This document shows, one piece after another, positions 55,971 to 64,000 of a DNA stretch of 64,000 nt. The notes beneath the pieces are model-generated. The model was not told the origin of the DNA. It saw nothing but the letters and a program-made list of their open reading frames with translations, and did not search any database. Position 1 is the stretch's first letter. Every line of letters starts with the position of its first letter. The position numbers and the translations under genes were made by a program. Source of the DNA: Anastrepha obliqua (lineage: Eukaryota > Arthropoda > Insecta > Diptera > Tephritidae); the NCBI RefSeq assembly GCF_027943255.1, contig NC_072896.1, forward strand, positions 9,796,001 to 9,860,000, written 5' to 3'.

Positions 55971-57299
55971 TCAAACGATTTAAAAAGTAGAGAAATAAAT
56001 CAATTTTTATCCATTATTATTATTTTTTTTTTTTGCTAGCGTAATTGATCTCTTTGTATACCTGATATCAAACTTCATTAAGCAAACGAAAAAAATCTGA
56101 CATAAAAATCGAATTTGTGCCCGGATGCCCTAGAAAGCGGCATGGCCTCAGAAAACAAAGAGCTGCAGTACCATTACTTTGTTTACAGTTTACGTCTTCC
56201 TACATTTGGTGTATTTTTCTTCATTAATTTTAATTGTATTTTAATATTCATATCTGCAATGTTCGATAAACTTAAAATTACACATTTCTGATTAAAGTTT
56301 AGCGCTGGTATTTTTTATATATGAAAGTACCTCTACCTCGTTATGGCGTGTGAAGTTGCAAATTTTAATGAATAGGAAGTTGCAAACTTCCGGAGAGTGC
56401 AAATTAAAAAACAGTGCAAACAAATAAACGAATGCAATTTTAGAAAGATGTTAGAGGTATTTTGTGCCTGAAGTGAAAAAAGCAGGAAGTTTGAGTTTTA
56501 AGTGAATAACTTCTTTTTTTTTGTGGGAATTTTTTATACTACTTCATTGAAATTTTAAAGAGTGCCGAATGTGTGCTATTTAATATAAAATATTTCGAAG
56601 AGAATGTAATGTAGCTAAGATAAGCGTAAGGTAGAGCAAAGTACAAATAATACCAACAGTCCTTCATAAAAACTGTTTCAGAAAATAAAATCTGTGCGTA
56701 TTATTTTCATTCCGAAGAGGACATAAAAGCTATTGACTCCTTTTTTGTGGCACTAAAGGCAATTTAAAATGCAGTTAAAGCCGACATAACCAACTTCGAC
56801 TGTATAATACCCAGGTTTTGGTATAAAACTGTGCATAGGTGAACATAAATATAACTTCACTTTGATGAAGATTATGAAAATTGGCAATAGTCATTAGAAA
56901 TTAGCAAAAAGTATGATGAAGTAAGAATCGAAAGCTCTGCTATATTAGAGAATCAATGGGACGTATTCATAAAAGGGAAGGACCTCTCTGTCACGCACAA
57001 CATCTGCCATTGTCCTGAGAATCCGATAACACAACCTATCACTACCGAGATGAGTCTGATATTGATCGAACTCAGGATTCAAGGATATGACTTTTGTTTA
57101 AAATTTATGCATACGTATATATTTTTATGAGCAGAAGGTGGGTATGCTTCCACTCGAAAAGTTTGAGGTTCTGCACAAAGTTGTTTTAAGCCCAAGTCAT
57201 GAAGACTAATTAAGTGCAGATCTTCCTAAATTTTTTCATAATTTTACCATTATTTTTAAATTGAGTGATCTAAGCCATAGGCGACATAAAGGGAAACTG
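55971..57299. other. Non-coding stretch
   Basis: AT-rich, T run at 56026-56034. No recognised gene. Confidence 0.45.
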
Positions 57300-57790
57300 C
57301 TAGGCTAATGATCTGGCTAGACACAGAACCCTGGACACGGTTTCATCGCAAAATGAGAGGATTGGAGTTACCTTGAGAACCTGTGGTATGCTCCTGGAAA
57401 TATGGGCGTCGCGTCAACTCAGCGAGTGCTGGCCTAGTGCGCAAACGAACAAAGTCACGAGACTCTTCTGTTCACGCGTATATCGGGGTCGCTCGAGGAA
57501 ACTACTAAGGCTAACAAAGCTGCAGCTCTTAAATTTGATGTGTATCCTTATCGGACATTGTCCGTTAGGTGTCCATGCTGCCCTGCTCTCGGTGGGCAAC
57601 GCTTTACACAAATAGACTCTTTCACTTTATTGCGGGTTTAAATACCACACATCTGGTGAAGATGATCAGTAGCTTGGAGCGGCTAATTAAGAACTTACAT
57701 TAGCCACCGTTGGCGTCATCCTCATCATCCACTAATCTTAAGGTCCCTTCTCCCCGCCCTTCTTCTTTCCCGTGTATCGTATCACAACGG
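57300..57790 (+). mobile_element. LINE C-terminal fragment (pair with 44265-44780)
   Basis: 57373-57615 encodes MLLEIWASRQLSECWPSAQ, KLLRLTKLQLLNLMCILIGH and CPLGVHAALLSV, followed by a 3' region with CACATCTGGTGAAGATGATC and CCGTTGGCGTCATCCTCATC. Confidence 0.72.
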
Positions 57791-58009
57791 ACGAATTTGC
57801 TATATATGTCCAAGTGGATCACTCGCGAGGACAGCCATTTATCTTAACCTAAGCCATATGCGCTAGAATCTACCATAGTTTCTTGCCGAATGGATTAAGC
57901 TTTGTGCCAGACAATCAATGGTACCAGGCATATGGCGTTTTTGAGTCATTTCTAGAGTCGTTTTTATCTTGTCGAATGGTCAACCAGTGGTTTATTTTCG
58001 TATAGAGTT

Positions 58010-59185
58010 ATGTTTTAGAGCTCCACAACCTTCTCCAGAGGGTTCCTTTGTCATACATTCACCGAGGTTTTGGCACTCCCCCACAAAAATAGAGCTTATT
58101 GTATGCAACTCCACACCAAACCATCACAGAAACTGGGAAGTGGCTATACTGGGCTTGTGAAACGCGTACCGAAGATGGCAGATGGTGGGCTATGCTCTAC
58201 CGCCTACACTTGCTATTACAACGTTCACGACTCTCCTACTCTCAAGAGTAAGAAGAGTAGGAGCGGAACGATGTAAGTCAAGGTGAGTCCATCCCTGTAT
58301 GCACAGATGGCTCAAAATTCGAGGGCAGGGTGGGCGGAGGTGTATATTCCGAGCATCTGGGGATCTCCTTCAGTTTTCGGCACCCCGACTACTGTAGTCT
58401 CTTTCAGGCTGAGCTGATGGCAATAATGAAAGCCGCGACACTGGTACAGTGTGATGCAATACCTGGAAATGGTATCTACATTTTCACTGATAGCCAGGCG
58501 ACGATAAATCCCTCACAAAAAAGGCGACAACCGCCAAGGTAGCCATGAAATACCTAATATCTCTTAACGAGATGGCTGAATCATTTCACCTAAAGGTAAC
58601 ATGAGTTCCTGACCATCGCGACTTTGAGCGTAAAGGCAGAGAGAGAGAGATGATCAAGCGAGACTCGGCATTAAACTGTAAGTACAATGACAGAGGCATA
58701 CCCTTCCAAGTATGTGAGCTACTTATCCTTGAAGAAAGCGTAAGAACAGCAAACGAAAGATCGCGTGATGAAACCACCTGCAAAATCGGCCGACAATTGT
58801 GGCCGACTCTCAATGCTAAGCGCACAAAATCTCTGCTAAGCCAAAGTAAGCACAGCCTACACACTGATTTAAGTCATAACGGATCACTGCCTAATAGATA
58901 GGCACGCCCAAAGGAGGGGTGTGCAAAGACATGACTTCTGTCGAAGTTGTCTAGATGGGGAGGAGGAAGAGACAATCTTCCACGTTCTGTGCCATTGTCC
59001 TGCTCTATCCAGACGTAGGTTTACTAGATCTCAGTTCTGCAGAAATCAGTGATATTCCAGAGTTTTTGAAAAGCACAAACTGGTTTTGGGAGGGATAGGG
59101 ATAAGTTCCCCACGCGGCATATCAATGGGCTATGAGCCTGAGTGTGTCCCACAGGACAACTGCTTCCACTTAACCTAGCCTATGG
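58010..59185 (+). mobile_element. LINE 3' half with RNase H domain
   Basis: PVCTDGSKFEGRVGGGVYSE (first Asp), CSLFQAELMAIMKAATLVQC (Glu), NGIYIFTDSQATINPSQK (second Asp), then VPDHRDFERKGRERERDDQA (His block, mutated) in shifted frame. The C-terminal tail is RSCLDGEEEETIFHVLCHCP ALSRRRF (split). RNase H hydrolyses RNA in RNA-DNA hybrids during retrotransposition. Shifts and stops make it inactive. Upstream 58010-58300 belongs to the region between RT and RNase H. Confidence 0.82.
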
Positions 59186-61119
59186 TTCGATAGTTGGGAA
59201 TCCACATTTGCAAACTTATAAAGGTAAGCCAGAATGCATCCAAAAGCAGTTTTTATTTTGTATTTTAAGAGATTTTCGATGGCACGGGCTATATGACTTT
59301 CCTTACATAAAATAGTCGTCTAAAGCTTACCGATCTTCGTACTGTTAGTCGTAGAAAAATGCTGGGAATAAAATTTATTGGTCAAACTGCTTGTAGGGTG
59401 GATTTCTAGTACATTTCTTTTAGCGGAGTATCTAGGCACTTAATATCTCTTTTTTAAAACTAAATTTAGAAAAATTCCAATCACTTCAATTCTCATGCCA
59501 AAATTTATCTCTCATGCCAGCACTTTTGATATATCAGACCCGATTACGTTAAAGAAAACGATACTATCAACTCCAAATAACTGATCGGTGTTGATAAAAC
59601 TTGAATTTTTTAATCCGCTGATGAATTTTTTGATGAATTTTTATCTGTTTCTGCACATTTTTAGAAGCCGACGCTCAAACAACTTCATTGCTTCTGGCTT
59701 TCTTTGCTCAGCGGCATAACAAAAATTATTCGCACCTCATTCGGTTTGCGCCCCTTCTGTCGGTTAGGCGAGAGGAGAGCAACCATTGGCTTTGTTGCTA
59801 TTATGAAATTCCATTCATTTTCATTTTGTTAGCCAGAAAGCGTGCACCCAAAACAGGAGTGACATCTTTCGAGTTGTAGAGTTACCAGATGCGATGTGCA
59901 TTACATAAGGCGTTCATGCTAAGAGTTATCTATCAGCAATTTGCTACTGAAATGTTTAGTAGCGAGGAAAACTACGAATATGTAAACACAGCGCCGCTTA
60001 CATGCCACTTATTTATGTAATAGGACATACCACTGCCACACGCCACCGCACTGTCGTAATGCGCAAAAATGCATTGAATGATAGTTTTGCTTGAGGTGGT
60101 GGTGGTGGTGTTGTTGTTAGTGCTAACGGCATGCAATTGGGAACTTGCTATTTTTAGCATTTAATTAGCATTCAACAGCTAAGAAATGCGCAAACACCAC
60201 TAACATACTTACATATATTTACATATGGGGACACACACAAAGGCACATCCAAACACATCTGATTGCTCGAGCGCCTGCATAGATGGACAAGTGCAAGGAA
60301 TGCAAAAAAATGCAAATTGCTGCAAAAATGTAGTATTGGTCAGCTTTGCATTACAGCATAGCCAGTTTTAAGAAAAAAAAATTGAGTTGAAAAATGGTAC
60401 CTACATAAAATTTCACTACTTAAAAATATTATAACTCGAAAATTATACTACTTAGGTACTATAAATAAAACACTTATTATATGTGCATGTGTGTGTGTTT
60501 GCACAAAAATTAGCTGTTGCATGCCACATGAGCTACATACCATAAAATAAGTATGCTTTTGCCGCTATTTGGAGCGGGTGGAGTTGAAAGGAATGCAGTA
60601 AGGAAGCTGCCCATAGAAGTGTAGTTTTCCTTCTGAAGAGGAGGGGTGCATTTTTATGGAAAAAGAGTAAAAATAGTGCGATTTCTACGGAACTAGGGGA
60701 GGCAGGCATACAATTCATTGAAATAAACCCAAGATGAATTATGTAATTGGGAAGGAAAAAGCGCTCGAATCACAAGTATGAGTAATGAGTGCAAAAAAGT
60801 TGAAAAATCTGAGGCTTCTGGGCTCAGTAGTCATCAGTCAAAATTCACTATTATTCGAGATAGGCCAAAACAGCTTTAAAGTGAGAGAATAAATTCATGT
60901 ATGTATGTGTGTATAAATACCGATAAGATTTGTTCGAAAAGGGTAATTTCATATTTTGTGCGAAAAATATTTATTTATTCCTTCCAAAGTAGTCCTTTAT
61001 AGAGGCCCAGTGTGCTAAATAACTATAGCAGAAGGTCTACGGACAAGTTTGGATATTTTATTTATTTTCTATGTAATTTAAACAATTTTAAATTGAAAAT
61101 TTAGTTAATTCACTTATAA
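59186..61119. other. Non-coding stretch
   Basis: 59190-59900 shows no gene. 60096-60115 is GGTGGTGGTGGTGGTGTTGT. 60480-60500 is TG-rich. Mostly unique-looking DNA. Confidence 0.45.
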
Positions 61120-61460
61120 AAAACATATACAAGTTTCAAACTTTGTACAAATTAAAAAAAAAAATTTTAAAATTTAATAAAAATTTTAATAAAAAATTTT
61201 AATACAAATTTTGATAAATAAATGTAATAAGTAAAATACGAATATAAAAATAAAATATATCCAAAATAATATAATAAATACATTTATTTAATAAAAAATT
61301 AGATTTAAATATTCTAATTTTGGTTCCCAGTTTTTTCATTAAATAAATAAATTTAGAGTACGCAGTTTTATAGATTATGGAACTATGAAATAACAAAGTG
61401 CAAACTTTAAGTAGCTCAGAAGTCGCGTTCATTTTTAATAATTTTTTGCAGACAAGTTTA
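61120..61460 (-). repeat. AT-rich dispersed repeat, copy E
   Basis: Reverse strand reads AATTATTAAAAATGAACGCG, TTAAAGTTTGCACTTTGTTA, ATCTATAAAACTGCGTACTC and, further on, TTTGTACAAAGTTTGAAACT. Between them is an A/T-only zone that may be an expansion. Confidence 0.65.
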
Positions 61461-61479
61461 AGTGCTTTCCTCCTTAGAA

Positions 61480-62990
61480 ATAATGTTCTACATTAAGAGA
61501 CCTAATGCAAAATGCTCTAGATATACTTTCTAGGTGGGCAGAAAAGTGTGGTCTAGGAGTCAACCCAGACAAAATACAACTCATATTTGATTTTTAGTAT
61601 TTGAAAATAAATTCCTTAATAGTTTGCTTATATTCAAAGTATATTTTTTCATATTGTTCACTAGAAAACACAGAATCCCTCAGCTAAGTCCAACTATGCT
61701 CAAGGGGGAAGCTCTTGTGATTTCGGAAGAAACTAAAAATAGATAGGAAATTGACTTGGAAGTCAAACATCCTGGAAAGAGTCAGGAAAGCGAACCTGGC
61801 TTTTTATGCCTGTAAGAGAGCTTTAGGAAAGACCTGGAGAATTAAACCTAAGGTTGCTCATTGGCTTTACACTGCTGTCATCAGACCCATTCTTCTACGT
61901 GGAAATGCTGTCTAGTGTTGTGCTATGCAGGAAAAAACCTATTCCAATTTATTGAATAAGGTGCAGAGATCAGCGGAATTAGGAATATGTGGCGTCATGA
62001 AAACCACGCCATCCATGGCTTTGGATATCATATTACATCTGCCACCCCTAGATCTCTTCTGCAAATTCTCAGCGGCCTATTCCGCTTTAAGGCTCAAAGT
62101 GAGCTCACAATGGACGACTGTCACACATGGGCATTCAACCATCTTAGACTCCTACACGGATATACCCAGTGACTGTGATTACCACCCTCCCATTCTTTGC
62201 TTCGAAAGGAATTCCCTAATGAAAATCCCTTCTAGACTGGTATGGCTTGAAGAAGATCCAACACTCAGCACACCCGGCAAGATCTACACGGACGGATCTA
62301 AAATGGACTCCGGTGTAGGATCAGGGTTATTTTGCAAAGAGCTTTCTATTAGTGAAGTGCGTTTCTATTAGTGTTTTTCAAACCGAAATAAACGCTATTC
62401 ATAAAGCCTTAAAATGGTTAAAGATAAACAGAATATCATCAACGGATATCTGCATTCTATCGGACAGCCAAGCTGCCCTACGAGCCCCGAATGCATTTCA
62501 AACAGCATCGAAGAGTGTCGTTGTCGCTAATCTCTAAATGAGATGGTCAAGCAATATCGTATAATCTTATGCTGAGTTCCAGGCTACAGGAATATACCAG
62601 GGAACTGTAGGATAGACCAACTTGCAAGAGAAGGTACCTGTATGCCAGACATAAGAAATTTTATGGAGATACCTCTCGCAACTTGTAAGCTTCTCATTAA
62701 GGACGCACTAATGAGTTCTGAAAACCAAAGATGAATTAGTTTTAACACCCGTGAAATTGCTGGGCAAACAAGACTAGAAGGCAAGAGTATTATAAAACTG
62801 AGTAGATTTCAAATCAGGACCTTAGGAAATCATGCAAGGAGATTAGGCGTTTACACGCATGATTTCTGTCGTAGCTACGGAAATGAGGAGGAGTTGGAAA
62901 CAATTCAACACCTTTTTTGCACAGCCAGAAGATGTAACCGATTTTTAAATTATTTTATATTTATTTCTAATGTTATCCCTTCTAAAAACA
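61480..62990 (+). mobile_element. LINE 3' half with RNase H domain
   Basis: From the 5' side: DILSRWAEKCGLGVNPDKIQ (post-YADD RT block), QEKTYSNLLNKVQRSAELGI, CGVMKTTPSMALDIILHLPP LDLF (split; RT connection), then RNase H blocks TPGKIYTDGSKMDSGVGSGL, FQTEINAIHKALKWLKIN and DICILSDSQAALRAPNAFQT, a degraded NIPGNCRIDQLAREG, and the tail YGNEEELETIQHLFCTARRC. Several shifts (for example near 62340). Of the R1/LOA-like type bearing RNase H. Nearest relative in the window is 58010-59185. Confidence 0.84.
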
Positions 62991-63428
62991 ATTAATTAGT
63001 CTTCAACTTGAGCCTGGTCGATACATTCATTTCCCTGGACATGATTTTCTGCTTTCTAAGGGGATTTCTCCAATTTTTTTTTGAACTTATTTTAAGGCTG
63101 CACTGGTTCGAAACACGCGGCGACGACCACTTCTTTTTCTGTCTATCAGTTCAGACTTTTGGGAAAAACGATGAGCGTTCGGTAAACAAACATTCTCGAA
63201 ATATTAAATTTTTTGAGGAATTCGCAAATCTCACTTGCACTTTTACCACAATTTTGTAATGCAATCACTGCAATGCGATTTTCCTTAGCTCCCCACTCCA
63301 TTGACAACGAGCAAAATTCACCGAAACTGAGAACTAATTATGAATAACTAATCCATAAAGATAAGCGCTGGTTACTAGGGTTTTCGGCATATAAAATAAT
63401 ATAAAATTATTCTATGGCCTATTCTATT
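62991..63428. other. Non-coding stretch
   Basis: No recognised gene or repeat. Confidence 0.4.
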
Positions 63429-63523
63429 ATTCCCTCCATTTTGTGGGACAACATCAAGACGCACACCACAAATTGGAGGGGAGCTCGGCCAAACACCTAA
63501 CAGAAGTGTACACGCCAATTATT
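63429..63523 (+). repeat. tRNA-like SINE, copy 7 (3' end only)
   Basis: CCCTCCATTTTGTGGGACAA, CATCAAGACGCACACCACAA, GAGCTCGGCCAAACACCTAA and GTGTACACGCCAATTATT match the last ~95 bp of the SINE. Confidence 0.82.
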
Positions 63524-64000
63524 TATTTTTTTTATTCTATGGCCGACCTTTTCTCAATTTTTTACTACTTTCTCAGAAATAGGATGAACGTATACCCCGT
63601 TTTTCCCTACTACCAAATTGCATCAATGGATTAAGAAGCAGCCGAAATCAGTTGTCACACTTTACACAACCTTTTATTACTGAATCATGATTGCAAATTT
63701 ATTTTCGCCCAAAATATACAGGTTTTTTAATAGATTTTTCTCGAAAGCAAAAAATCGTCAAGCACATCAAAACAAGTCATACCTTTATATCTTTCAAAAA
63801 AAAAAAAAAATTAAACGCAAAAAAGGCTGATTATTTCTACATACGATTACATTGGGGAGATGAGTGCCATTAGTAAAAAATAAAAAATCGAAAACCGCGT
63901 AATTTGAAAAATCACCTTTTTTGAGCAAAACTCGTACAAACATACACAGACACAAACCTATACATGCTTGCAGAAAAGTTGCCAAACATGTTGCACCAGC
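63524..64000. other. Non-coding stretch to the window end
   Basis: AT-rich, A run at 63798-63810. No gene recognised. Confidence 0.45.

Overview
This window looks like a piece of a dipteran insect genome, most likely a true fruit fly (Tephritidae). Three things point there: an AT-rich, intron-bearing host gene with GT..AG splice sites, an abundant insect-type mariner/hAT/LINE load, and a tRNA-like SINE and a GTT-rich repeat that I recognise from memory as common in tephritid genomes. The family assignment is an inference; dipteran is safer. There is no bacterial or viral gene organisation.

One host gene is clearly visible, on the minus strand at the left end (1038-6462). Three consecutive exons (3556-6462, 3347-3484, 1038-1245) join in frame. 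They encode a large extracellular-type protein: a long Gln-rich region, a Thr-run linker, repeated 'LPNG' modules, a second Thr-run region, one complete fasciclin (FAS1) domain and the start of a second. The signal-peptide exon lies upstream of 6462 and was not located. The rest of the second FAS1 domain lies beyond position 1. Everything to the right may be long 5' introns of this gene or intergenic DNA; I found no other convincing host exon.

The remaining ~57 kb is a graveyard and nursery of mobile elements. DNA transposons: a DD41D mariner-type deletion derivative (42-964), a nearly full-length mariner with one frameshift (8330-9620), a Tc1-like deletion derivative (15779-16579), a non-autonomous hAT element with perfect 8-bp target duplication (18529-19569), two nearly identical mellifera-like mariners in the same orientation (33857-35126 and 40468-41746, the second with an intact transposase), and several relics. 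Retrotransposons: RTE-like LINEs (2250-2830, 50345-51610 and probably 53400-53945), a LINE family whose 3' ends recur at 11.8, 22.1, 25.7, 29.9 and 31.6 kb, and several RNase H-bearing LINE tails (12.0, 55.5, 58.0, 61.5 kb). Repeats: eight copies of a tRNA-like SINE, five copies of an unnamed AT-rich dispersed repeat, and a degenerate ~110-bp satellite in two blocks (35.4-36.4 and 39.3-42.0 kb), the second of which hosts the intact mariner.

There is no pathway linking these genes. The biology is one secreted/adhesion-type gene plus transposon dynamics: nested insertions (a LINE inside a SINE, a Tc1 element at a SINE tail, a mariner inside a satellite), internal deletions that create non-autonomous elements, and one apparently young mariner.
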